Assembly (NCBI GenBank): GCA_964595625.1 | Contig: CAZQQU010000007.1 | Location: 50,778-114,777 of the forward strand | Reading direction: 5' to 3' | DNA from: CAZQQU01 sp964595625 | GTDB taxonomy: Bacteria; Bacteroidota; Bacteroidia; Flavobacteriales; Flavobacteriaceae | Length of the DNA stretch: 64,000 bases | Notes under the pieces: generated by a model | Database searches by the model: none | The model's input: only the letters and a program-made list of their open reading frames with translations | Told to the model about the DNA's origin: nothing | Shown here: positions 1-7,611 of the stretch, one piece after another | Layout: each line of letters begins with the position of its first letter | Position numbering within the stretch: position 1 is the stretch's first letter | Translations under genes and position numbers: made by a program

Positions 1-924
1 GATGTTAATGCAGCTTATTGGAATCCGGCTGGAATTCTACATTTAAAAGACAACCAAATTGCCTTGATGCATTCTTCCTATTTTGCCAATATCGCCAGTT
101 ATAACTACGTTGCTTTTGCCATGCCACTAGACACCGAAAGCGCCGTCGCCTTTTCCATGATCCGTTTTGGAGTGGACGATATTATGAATACCACCCAACT
201 CATCGACCAACAAGGAAATATAGACTACAATCGCATCAGCTTATTCTCTACAGCCGATTACGGTTTTGTATTTAGTTATGCTCGCAAACTACCCTTAGAA
301 GGATTAAATTACGGTGTCAATGCCAAGATTATTCGTCGTATAATCGGAGATTTTGCAACCTCATGGGGTTTTGGTTTTGACGTAGGTATACAGTTTGAAA
401 AAGGTAAATGGCGTTACGGCTTGATGGCTCGAGATATCACCACCACCTACAATCTGTGGAGTATAGACGAGGAAGCCTACCAGGCGATTGCTCAAGCGGT
501 AGAGGGTCAAAATCAAGAAAAACCCGAAACCACCGAAATTACCATTCCAAAATTGCAAATCGGCGCCGGTAGAAGTTGGGATTTTCGAGGAGATTATACA
601 TTAACAGCGGCGGCCAACCTGAATATGCGTTTTGCACAAACCAACGATATCATTTCTACCAAAGCCGTTAGCATCGACCCGGCTGTGGGATTTGAATTTG
701 GGTATATCGATATGGTTTTTTTAAGAGCTGGAGTCGGTAATTTTCAAAATGTACTTCAGTTAGACGGCAGCGAATCTTTGAACTTCCAACCCAATATTGG
801 AGTGGGTTTTAAATACAAAGGCATCCATGTAGATTATGCTCTAACAGACATCGGTGACCAAAGTGTGGCTTTGTATTCCAATGTTTTTTCACTCAAAATA
901 GACTGGGATATTTTTAGAAAATAA
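1..924 (+). CDS. PorV/PorQ family outer-membrane protein, 5'-partial
   Basis: The reading frame is open from the first base, so the start and signal peptide lie outside the window. The visible N-terminal part has an NAAYWNPAG motif, typical of the PorV/PorQ (UPF0164-like) beta-barrel family. The rest is alternating short hydrophobic strands ending in a beta-strand, as expected of an outer-membrane barrel. In Flavobacteriia, members of this family belong to or resemble type IX secretion components (PorV, PorQ, PorV2). Which one this is cannot be told from the fragment, and no other type IX gene is nearby. The convergent next gene ends one base after this stop. Confidence 0.7.
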   Translation, partial: DVNAAYWNPAGILHLKDNQIALMHSSYFANIASYNYVAFAMPLDTESAVAFSMIRFGVDDIMNTTQLIDQQGNIDYNRISLFSTADYGFVFSYARKLPLEGLNYGVNAKIIRRIIGDFATSWGFGFDVGIQFEKGKWRYGLMARDITTTYNLWSIDEEAYQAIAQAVEGQNQEKPETTEITIPKLQIGAGRSWDFRGDYTLTAAANLNMRFAQTNDIISTKAVSIDPAVGFEFGYIDMVFLRAGVGNFQNVLQLDGSESLNFQPNIGVGFKYKGIHVDYALTDIGDQSVALYSNVFSLKIDWDIFRK

Positions 925-925
925 A

Positions 926-1165
926 TCAATCTTCTACGTACCATTCGCCACGGTGTGGTCGCAATAAATCGCGCACCCGAATCATTTCGCTCTCATATAC
1001 TACTATATAGGCCACAGCGTGCTGGGGCGAAAAAGTGTGGGTACCGGTAATTTTTAAAGGCAATTTTTCCCGCTCCACAAATTCGTTGAGGTGGATCTGA
1101 TGGTGCTCCGCAATGGGAACCGCATCATCGCCGTAAAAATCCCAAATAAGTTTTAATTTCTTCAT
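926..1165 (-). CDS. Conserved small hypothetical protein (79 aa)
   Basis: I do not recognise a named family. The 79-residue product has no signal peptide or membrane segment and looks like a compact soluble alpha/beta protein. It begins with MKKLKLIWDF and contains a central AVAYIVVYESE strand. It lies 45 bases downstream of mazG on the same strand and is probably co-transcribed with it. That arrangement, a good start codon and coding-like codon use support a real gene. Function unknown. Confidence 0.65.
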   Translation of the reverse strand: MKKLKLIWDFYGDDAVPIAEHHQIHLNEFVEREKLPLKITGTHTFSPQHAVAYIVVYESEMIRVRDLLRPHRGEWYVED

Positions 1166-1210
1166 GACATTAAAAAATGTTTTACCTCAAAATTTAGCTA
1201 AAACTCATTG

Positions 1211-1990
1211 TTACCTGGTTAGCTTCTTAGCTTCTTCCCAAAAAAAATCCATTTCGGTTAAGGTCATTTCCTGTAAAGACTTGTTGGATTCTTGAGCTTT
1301 TTGTTCTAAATATTGGAATCGTTTGATAAACTTTTTGTTGGTTTTTTCCAATGCACTTTCAGGATCTACCTCTAAAAAACGCGCATAATTAATAAGTGAA
1401 AACAGTACATCCCCAAGTTCTTCCTCTATTTTTTCCTGATTTCCTTGTTCGATCTCGGTTTGTAACTCGGTCAATTCTTCTTTGACTTTTTCTAAAACCT
1501 GGGAAGACGCCTCCCAGTCAAAGCCTATGCCGGCAGCTTTGTCTTGAATACGACTGGCTTTGACTAGAGCGGGTAAGGATTTTGGCACCCCTTCCAACAC
1601 GCTTTTTTTACCTTCTTGAAGTTTGATGTTTTCCCAGTTTTTTTTGACCTCTTCCTCATCGGCAACTTCTACATCACCGTAGATATGCGGATGCCTACGG
1701 ATGAGCTTTTCGGAAATTCCATGGGCTACATCGGCCATATCAAAAGCACCATTTTCACTGGCTATTTTTGCGTAAAACACGATGTGTAACAAAAGATCAC
1801 CCAATTCTTTTTTGACTTCTTCCAAGTTGTTATCCAAAATGGCATCGCCCAATTCGTAGGTTTCTTCAATGGTGAGGTGCCGCAACGATTGCATCGTTTG
1901 TTTGCGGTCCCAGGGACACTTTTCGCGCAATTCGTCCATAATGACAAGTAGCCGTTCGAAAGCAGTCAGCGCATGTTGTTTGTCGCTCAT
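1211..1990 (-). CDS. mazG: Nucleoside triphosphate pyrophosphohydrolase MazG
   Basis: MazG hydrolyses (d)NTPs to the monophosphate and pyrophosphate, cleaning the nucleotide pool and, in some bacteria, modulating ppGpp stress signalling. The 259-residue length fits the two-domain form. The N-terminal domain shows the metal-binding EExxE (residues 42-46) and ExxD (62-65) motifs after the KCPWD signature. A second copy of the fold lies around residues 168-205 (KEELTEL, EEELGDVLFS). It is the first gene of a likely two-gene minus-strand unit with the 79-residue protein. A TACTTTTG element on the minus strand (2011-2018) may be its promoter -7 box. Confidence 0.95.
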   Translation of the reverse strand: MSDKQHALTAFERLLVIMDELREKCPWDRKQTMQSLRHLTIEETYELGDAILDNNLEEVKKELGDLLLHIVFYAKIASENGAFDMADVAHGISEKLIRRHPHIYGDVEVADEEEVKKNWENIKLQEGKKSVLEGVPKSLPALVKASRIQDKAAGIGFDWEASSQVLEKVKEELTELQTEIEQGNQEKIEEELGDVLFSLINYARFLEVDPESALEKTNKKFIKRFQYLEQKAQESNKSLQEMTLTEMDFFWEEAKKLTR

Positions 1991-2010
1991 GGTAGGATAT
2001 AAAATTTATA

Positions 2011-2018
2011 CAAAAGTA
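2011..2018 (-). promoter_or_regulatory. Possible mazG promoter -7 element
   Basis: The minus strand reads TACTTTTG here, matching the Bacteroidota TAnnTTTG element 20 bases before the mazG start. No good -33 TTTG is present at the usual distance, so this is tentative. Confidence 0.4.
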
Positions 2019-2064
2019 AGAAATCCCGTGTGCGTCGTAAAATAAATAATCCTAGTCTGCGGGT

Positions 2065-2095
2065 TTTGTCAATACCAACTAAAGTAGTATTTTTG
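2065..2095 (+). promoter_or_regulatory. Bacteroidota-type promoter of pdhA-pdhC
   Basis: TTTG at 2065-2068 and TATTTTTG at 2088-2095 are separated by 19 bases, matching the -33/-7 consensus of the primary sigma factor in this phylum. The pdhA start codon follows 28 bases later. Confidence 0.7.
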
Positions 2096-2123
2096 TTGTT
2101 CTGATTTTTTTAGAATCAATCTC

Positions 2124-3125
2124 ATGAAGAAAATTACAAAACAGACCTACCTAAAATGGTATGAGGATATGCTCTTCTGGCGCAAGTTTGAAGACAAATT
2201 AGCACAAGTCTATATTCAACAAAAAGTACGTGGATTTTTACATCTCTACAACGGTCAAGAAGCGGTATTAGCCGGTGCACTTCACGTGATGGATCTGACC
2301 AAAGACAAAATGATTACGGCTTACCGAAATCACGTACAACCCATAGGGATGGGTGTCGATCCTAGAAAAGTTATGGCTGAACTGTACGGAAAAGCTACAG
2401 GTACCTCACAAGGTCTGGGCGGATCGATGCATATATTTTCGAAAGAACACCGCTTTTATGGGGGGCACGGAATTGTAGGAGGTCAAATTCCTTTAGGAGC
2501 AGGTATTGCTTTTGCCGATAAGTATTTTGGTAGAGATGCGGTAACCCTTACTTTCTTTGGAGATGGTGCTGCGCGTCAAGGGTCGCTTCACGAAACTTTT
2601 AATATGGCGATGCTGTGGAAATTACCGGTGGTTTTTTGTGTAGAAAATAACGGTTATGCTATGGGAACTTCGGTAGCTCGTACAGCCAATCACGGAGAAA
2701 TTTGGAAATTAGGTCTTGGCTACGATATGCCCTCTGAACCAGTAGACGGTATGAATCCGGTGAAGGTGGCTGAAGCTTTAGATGTTGCTATTAAACGAGC
2801 ACGAAGTGGAGATGGTCCTACATTTCTTGATATACGCACCTACCGATACCGCGGACATTCTATGAGTGATGCCCAGCTATACCGTACCAAAGAGGAAGTG
2901 GAAGAATATATGAAAATAGACCCCATTACCCAAGTACTAGATATTATTAAAAAGAATAAATACGCTACGCAAAAAGAAATAGAGGCCATCGACCAAAGGG
3001 TAAAAGACCTAGTCGAAGAATGTGAACGTTTTGCCGAAGAATCACCCTACCCCGAAATTCCTGTGATGTACGACAGCGTTTACGAGCAATCAGATTATCC
3101 ATTTTTACCACATAAACCTGAATAA
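2124..3125 (+). CDS. pdhA: Pyruvate dehydrogenase E1 component, alpha subunit
   Basis: This is the thiamine-diphosphate-binding alpha chain of pyruvate dehydrogenase, which decarboxylates pyruvate and passes the acetyl group to the E2 lipoyl arm. The 333-residue protein has the ThDP motif beginning GDGAARQGS (from residue 146) and ending with the NN pair at 175-176. It also has the conserved YRYRGHSMSD loop near residue 245. E2 starts only 3 bases after its stop, so the two are one operon. The beta subunit is not between them and must be encoded elsewhere, as is usual in Flavobacteriia. A well-formed promoter precedes it. Confidence 0.96.
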   Translation: MKKITKQTYLKWYEDMLFWRKFEDKLAQVYIQQKVRGFLHLYNGQEAVLAGALHVMDLTKDKMITAYRNHVQPIGMGVDPRKVMAELYGKATGTSQGLGGSMHIFSKEHRFYGGHGIVGGQIPLGAGIAFADKYFGRDAVTLTFFGDGAARQGSLHETFNMAMLWKLPVVFCVENNGYAMGTSVARTANHGEIWKLGLGYDMPSEPVDGMNPVKVAEALDVAIKRARSGDGPTFLDIRTYRYRGHSMSDAQLYRTKEEVEEYMKIDPITQVLDIIKKNKYATQKEIEAIDQRVKDLVEECERFAEESPYPEIPVMYDSVYEQSDYPFLPHKPE

Positions 3126-3128
3126 GTT

Positions 3129-4733
3129 ATGGCAACAGTAATCAATATGCCGCGTCTGAGCGACACCATGGAAGAAGGCGTAGTTGCCAAATGGAATAAA
3201 AAAGTTGGCGACACGGTCAAATCTGGAGATATTTTAGCTGAAATAGAAACTGATAAAGCCACAATGGATTTCGAAAGTTTCTACGACGGGGTTTTATTAC
3301 ACATCGGTGTACAAGAAGGAGAAGCAGCACCGGTAGATACGCTTTTGGCAATTATCGGTGAAAAAGGCGAAGACATTTCCGATTTGATAAAAAATCCGAA
3401 AGAAAAATCTACAGAAACCACCGAGGAAAAAAAAGAAGCATCAACTCCAAAAGACACTGCTGAACAACCACAAGCCGAGTTGCCCCAAGGCATTGAAATT
3501 ATACGAATGCCTCGACTGAGTGACACCATGGAAGAAGGTACGGTAGCAAAATGGAATAAAAAAGAAGGGGATTCGGTAAAAAGTGGAGAGATTTTAGCCG
3601 AAATAGAAACCGATAAAGCTACCATGGATTTTGAAAGTTTCTATGACGGAACCTTACTTAAAATAGGTATTCCAGAAGGACAATCAGCACCGGTAGATAG
3701 TGTATTAGCCATTATTGGACCCTCAGGTACAGATGTTTCCTCGATTGATTTATCCCAATTGGATTCTACCAATTCAACAACCGAAAGCACAACCGCTAAA
3801 GAAGAAAAACAGGAAGCTAAAACTGAAACAAAAACAGAAACTCAATCGAGCGTTGCTTCTACCCAGCAAGCGGCACCAGATAAAACCGAGAGCAAAAGAA
3901 TCTTTGTTTCTCCCTTAGCTAAAAAAATAGCCCAAGAAAAAGGCATTGACCTGCGTTTGATAACAGGTAGTGGAGAACACGGCCGGATTGTCAAAAGAGA
4001 TGTGGAGAATTACCAACCCACTACCGGACCTGCTTATATTCCAGTAGGAGTAGAACAATTTGAAGAAGTACCGAATTCGCAAATGCGTAAAACCATCGCA
4101 AAGCGCCTTTCGGAATCCAAATATTCTGCTCCCCATTATTACTTGACGATCGAACTGGATATGGATCATGCCATCGCCTCCCGATCAGCCATTAACGAAA
4201 TGGCCGGAACCAAGGTGTCTTTTAACGATATGATCGTTAAAGCCTGTGCTATGGCATTGCGAAAACATCCACAAGTAAATTCACAGTGGAATGGCAATAC
4301 AATTCGCTTGGCGAAACACATCCATATTGGTGTGGCCGTAGCAGTAGACGATGGTCTGGTGGTTCCGGTGCTAAAATTTGCCGACCAGATGAGCTTTGTA
4401 CAAATCAATACAACTGTTAAGGAATTGGCTGCAAAAGCACGCAATAAAAAACTAAAACCCGACGAAATGGAAGGGAGTACCTTTACAGTTTCAAATTTGG
4501 GCATGTTTGGTATAAAAGAATTTACTTCTATTATCAACCAACCCAACTCATCGATACTATCGGTTGGTGCCATCATTGAAAAACCGGTAGTAAAAAATGG
4601 CCAAATAGTAGTGGGCAACACCATGACCATTACTATGGCAAACGATCATCGTACGGTAGATGGAGCTACCGGCGCTTTATTTTTACAAACACTAAAACAA
4701 TATATTGAAAATCCCATAACCATGTTTATATAA
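3129..4733 (+). CDS. pdhC: Pyruvate dehydrogenase E2, dihydrolipoamide acetyltransferase
   Basis: E2 forms the core of the pyruvate dehydrogenase complex and transfers acetyl groups from lipoamide to CoA. The 534-residue protein carries two nearly identical lipoyl domains, with lipoylation lysines in ETDKATMDFES at K43 and K163. Acidic, Thr/Lys-rich linkers separate the domains (about 85-120 and 205-255). A peripheral-subunit-binding domain lies at about 258-293 (VSPLAKKIAQEKGIDL), followed by the catalytic acyltransferase domain. Its DHRTVDG motif (506-512) carries H507 and D511. The gene is followed by a hairpin terminator. Confidence 0.96.
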   Translation: MATVINMPRLSDTMEEGVVAKWNKKVGDTVKSGDILAEIETDKATMDFESFYDGVLLHIGVQEGEAAPVDTLLAIIGEKGEDISDLIKNPKEKSTETTEEKKEASTPKDTAEQPQAELPQGIEIIRMPRLSDTMEEGTVAKWNKKEGDSVKSGEILAEIETDKATMDFESFYDGTLLKIGIPEGQSAPVDSVLAIIGPSGTDVSSIDLSQLDSTNSTTESTTAKEEKQEAKTETKTETQSSVASTQQAAPDKTESKRIFVSPLAKKIAQEKGIDLRLITGSGEHGRIVKRDVENYQPTTGPAYIPVGVEQFEEVPNSQMRKTIAKRLSESKYSAPHYYLTIELDMDHAIASRSAINEMAGTKVSFNDMIVKACAMALRKHPQVNSQWNGNTIRLAKHIHIGVAVAVDDGLVVPVLKFADQMSFVQINTTVKELAAKARNKKLKPDEMEGSTFTVSNLGMFGIKEFTSIINQPNSSILSVGAIIEKPVVKNGQIVVGNTMTITMANDHRTVDGATGALFLQTLKQYIENPITMFI

Positions 4734-4774
4734 GAAAACCTTCTGGCAAACCTTTATAAACGATAAAATAAATC

Positions 4775-4813
4775 AAATCCCTTATATTTGGTAAATCAAT
4801 TTGAGGGATTTTT
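4775..4813 (+). terminator. Rho-independent terminator after pdhC
   Basis: AAATCCCT (4775-4782) and AGGGATTT (4804-4811) form an 8-bp stem with a 21-base loop, followed by a short T-run. It lies 42 bases after the pdhC stop. Confidence 0.65.
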
Positions 4814-4836
4814 ATATTTATAAGGGGTAGTGATTA

Positions 4837-4873
4837 TTTCACGTAAAGTGAAAAAATCAACCATCTAACTTTG
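4837..4873 (+). promoter_or_regulatory. Promoter of SDR gene with upstream dyad (candidate operator)
   Basis: TAACTTTG at 4866-4873 fits the TAnnTTTG -7 element. Where the -33 TTTG should be there is instead a dyad, TTTCAC-GTAAA-GTGAAA (4837-4853). Its place over the -33 region suggests a regulator-dependent promoter. That is inference from position only. Confidence 0.45.
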
Positions 4874-4933
4874 CCAACAGCCTGATTGGTGGTTGGGATA
4901 ATACGAGGTTAAGTAGGGACATAAAGTAAATTT

Positions 4934-5617
4934 ATGAAAAACATTATCATTACCGGAACCAGCCGGGGCATCGGTTTAGAACTCGCAAAACTTTTTGGCA
5001 ACGCCGGACACCAAGTCTTGGCACTGTCACGTAACGACCAACCTTGTCAGGAATTACAACACCCAAAAGTACATTCGTTTTCTTGTGACTTATCCCAAAA
5101 CGATTCGATCAACCAAGTAGTCGATTATATTAAAACCCACTGGCAATCTCAGGTAGATATACTGATCAACAATGCCGGTATGTTAATAAAAAAACCTTTT
5201 GCTGAACTTACCCCCAGCGATGTAGAAACCGTATATAAGGTAAATATTGGTGGTGTTTTTTCTATTACACAAGCCACCCTACCCTTCATGAAACCAGGTA
5301 GTCATGTGGTGAATATCAGTAGTATCGGTGGAATTCAAGGCAGTTTAAAATTTCCCGGTTTGGCCGCCTATAGTTCTAGTAAAGGTGCCCTCAACATTCT
5401 GACCGAAGTGTTGTCTGAAGAATATAAAGAATCAGGCATCGCTTTTAATGCTCTAGCCTTAGGAGCCGTACAAACCGAAATGTTAGCTATCGCCTTTCCC
5501 GGATACCAAGCTCCTATTTCTGCAGTGGACATGGCCCAGTATATTATGGATTTTTCCCTACAGGGAAATCGCTTTTACAACGGTAAAATTTTACAGGTTT
5601 CTACTTCAACACCATAA
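4934..5617 (+). CDS. SDR family NAD(P)-dependent oxidoreductase
   Basis: This is a classical short-chain dehydrogenase/reductase of 227 residues. Visible are the Rossmann motif TGTSRGIG (7-14), NNAG (79-82), an active-site serine at 129-130 and the YxxxK pair Y146/K150 in YSSSKGA. The fold is complete but slightly shorter than typical 245-255-residue members. The substrate cannot be deduced. It stands alone, with a 200-base upstream region that holds the pdhC terminator and a candidate operator, so it may be regulated independently of its neighbours. Confidence 0.85.
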   Translation: MKNIIITGTSRGIGLELAKLFGNAGHQVLALSRNDQPCQELQHPKVHSFSCDLSQNDSINQVVDYIKTHWQSQVDILINNAGMLIKKPFAELTPSDVETVYKVNIGGVFSITQATLPFMKPGSHVVNISSIGGIQGSLKFPGLAAYSSSKGALNILTEVLSEEYKESGIAFNALALGAVQTEMLAIAFPGYQAPISAVDMAQYIMDFSLQGNRFYNGKILQVSTSTP

Positions 5618-5853
5618 AAAGTTGACAAAAAAATACAACAGACTATTTATAAATTCTTTATATAAAAGGTAACCTTTCGGCAAAGGGTTTGTGAAAGTTT
5701 TCTTATTAGGTCACCCCTGTTGTTCTAATACCAACAACTACCCATAAGTGAGTTAAAATCTCCTACTTTACAATTTGAATGAGTAGCATTGATCGGTTTA
5801 TGTTAGCTGTACCCGTTTTATCTTAGAAAGATTTATAATTTTACCCGTTAATT

Positions 5854-6456
5854 ATGCATACTCTTTTAACTAAATATATCCCCGAAGCTTCGATACCCGC
5901 AGTAGTCCATTTATTGGAATCCTTCCGTGTCAAATTGAAAATTGTTAATGTACGCGTTACACGCCATGGTGACTACCGCCTTTTGCCTTCCGGCCAACAC
6001 CAGATAACCATTAATTTTACCCAAAATAAATACCGCTTTTTTGTTACACTCATTCATGAAATTGCCCACTTAGTGGCATTTGAAAAATACGGTAGAAAAA
6101 TTTTGCCCCACGGATCAGAATGGAAAAAAACCTTTCAACAACTCATGCTTCCCTTTTTGAACCCCCAGGTTTTTCCCAACGAACTACTGCCCGTCCTGGC
6201 ACAGCATTTCAAAAATCCCAAAGCCAGTAGCGATACGGATATTAAACTTGCGTTAGCTCTTAAACAATACGATATTCCCAACGGAAAATCTCTTATATTT
6301 GAACTCCAAGAGGGCGATTTGTTTCAAATTCACAACGGACGCGTCTTTCAAAAAGGTCCCAAACGAATAAAACGTTTTGAATGTATTGAAATAAGTACCG
6401 GCAAACGCTATTTGTTTAATCACAATGCGGAAGTAGATCCTCTTAAAAATCAATAA
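5854..6456 (+). CDS. SprT-like domain zinc metalloprotein
   Basis: The 200-residue protein has the zincin motif HEIAH (68-72), with a likely third ligand in PHGSEW (H86). These are the features of the SprT-like family, related to the eukaryotic DNA-protein crosslink protease SPRTN. The C-terminal half (about 120-200) is a small beta-rich domain around LQEGDLF and GRVFQKGPKRIKR, in the place where many SprT proteins have a zinc ribbon; no CxxC pair is seen here. Bacterial substrates are not established. It starts a likely plus-strand run with manC and the Gcr-like gene. Confidence 0.85.
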   Translation: MHTLLTKYIPEASIPAVVHLLESFRVKLKIVNVRVTRHGDYRLLPSGQHQITINFTQNKYRFFVTLIHEIAHLVAFEKYGRKILPHGSEWKKTFQQLMLPFLNPQVFPNELLPVLAQHFKNPKASSDTDIKLALALKQYDIPNGKSLIFELQEGDLFQIHNGRVFQKGPKRIKRFECIEISTGKRYLFNHNAEVDPLKNQ

Positions 6457-6493
6457 ATAGCCTACTGCCTATTGATTAGGCGCTTTCGGCTCA

Positions 6494-7600
6494 ATGAATA
6501 CAGCGATGAGTAACCCAATAAATACTACCTTTTTTTCTTCCCTTACGGGAAAAAATCCACCCACCTACGGCTTGATTATGGCCGGAGGCATTGGCACTCG
6601 ATTTTGGCCGGTCAGTACTGAAGAATTCCCCAAACAATTTCACGATTTATTGGGCACCGGACGCAGTTTACTTCAAAAAACTTTTGACCGATTAAGTGCC
6701 TTTATACCTCCGGAAAACATTCGAATATTAACCAATACGCGCTATCAAAAAAAAGTACTCGAGCAACTACCCGAAATCACCGAAAACCAGCTGGTCTTGG
6801 AGCCAACCATGCGAAACACAGCTCCTTGTATCTTACTAGCTGCTCTTAAAATTCATAAAATCAACCCCGAGGCACGCATGCTGGTAGCTCCCAGCGACCA
6901 CTGGATTGAAGACGAAAACGCTTTTCAACAAGATGTAACTACCGCCTTGGAAGCCAGTAAAAATAACATTTTAATTACGTTGGGAATTCCGCCAACTTTT
7001 CCCCATACCGGCTATGGATATATTCAATTTGACCCCGCCGACACTTTACATAACGTATATCGCTTTACCGAAAAACCCGATTACCAGACCGCTAAAAATT
7101 TTATTGCCTCTGGAAATTATCGCTGGAATGCCGGAATCTTTGTCTGGAGTACCCACAGTATAATCCAGGCATTTAAAAACTATTTGCCTCAAATGTACCA
7201 ACAATTTGAAGCCGGAATTGATTTTCTGAATACACCCAACGAACAAGCATTTATCAAAAAAAACTATCCCTTAGTAGAAAACATTTCGATAGATTACGGC
7301 ATACTGGAAAAAGCCGACAATATCAAAATGCTATCTGCTTCCTTTGACTGGAACGACTTGGGAAGCTGGGGTGCTTTATATGAAAAATTACCCAAAAACA
7401 CTGCGGGCAATGCGGTAGTTCATTCCCACGCCGTTCTAGAGAATGCCACCAACAACTTGGTCATAGCAGATTCCGATAAAAATATTATTCTTAGTGGTTT
7501 ATCGGGATATATAGTAGTGGCCGTTCAAAATGATTTACTTATTTTGCCCCAAGAAAACGAACAGGATTTAAAACAGTTATTGATCCAATTAAAATCCTGA
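6494..7600 (+). CDS. manC: Mannose-1-phosphate guanylyltransferase
   Basis: The enzyme makes GDP-mannose from mannose-1-phosphate and GTP, for surface polysaccharide or glycoprotein synthesis. The 368-residue protein carries the nucleotidyltransferase signature GGIGTRFWP (31-39), EPTMRNTAP (103-111), APSDHWI (132-138) and FTEKP (191-195). It lacks the C-terminal isomerase domain of bifunctional ManC enzymes, so it is the short monofunctional type. A second ATG four codons downstream could be the true start, because the first residues lie before the conserved core. The Gcr-like gene follows after 11 bases. Confidence 0.92.
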   Translation: MNTAMSNPINTTFFSSLTGKNPPTYGLIMAGGIGTRFWPVSTEEFPKQFHDLLGTGRSLLQKTFDRLSAFIPPENIRILTNTRYQKKVLEQLPEITENQLVLEPTMRNTAPCILLAALKIHKINPEARMLVAPSDHWIEDENAFQQDVTTALEASKNNILITLGIPPTFPHTGYGYIQFDPADTLHNVYRFTEKPDYQTAKNFIASGNYRWNAGIFVWSTHSIIQAFKNYLPQMYQQFEAGIDFLNTPNEQAFIKKNYPLVENISIDYGILEKADNIKMLSASFDWNDLGSWGALYEKLPKNTAGNAVVHSHAVLENATNNLVIADSDKNIILSGLSGYIVVAVQNDLLILPQENEQDLKQLLIQLKS

Positions 7601-7611
7601 TAGAACAACGT

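Noticed and set aside
4783..4790. TATATTTG as a promoter -7 box for the SDR gene
   Set aside because: It lies in the loop of the pdhC terminator and has no -33 element; the TAACTTTG box at 4866-4873 is better placed.
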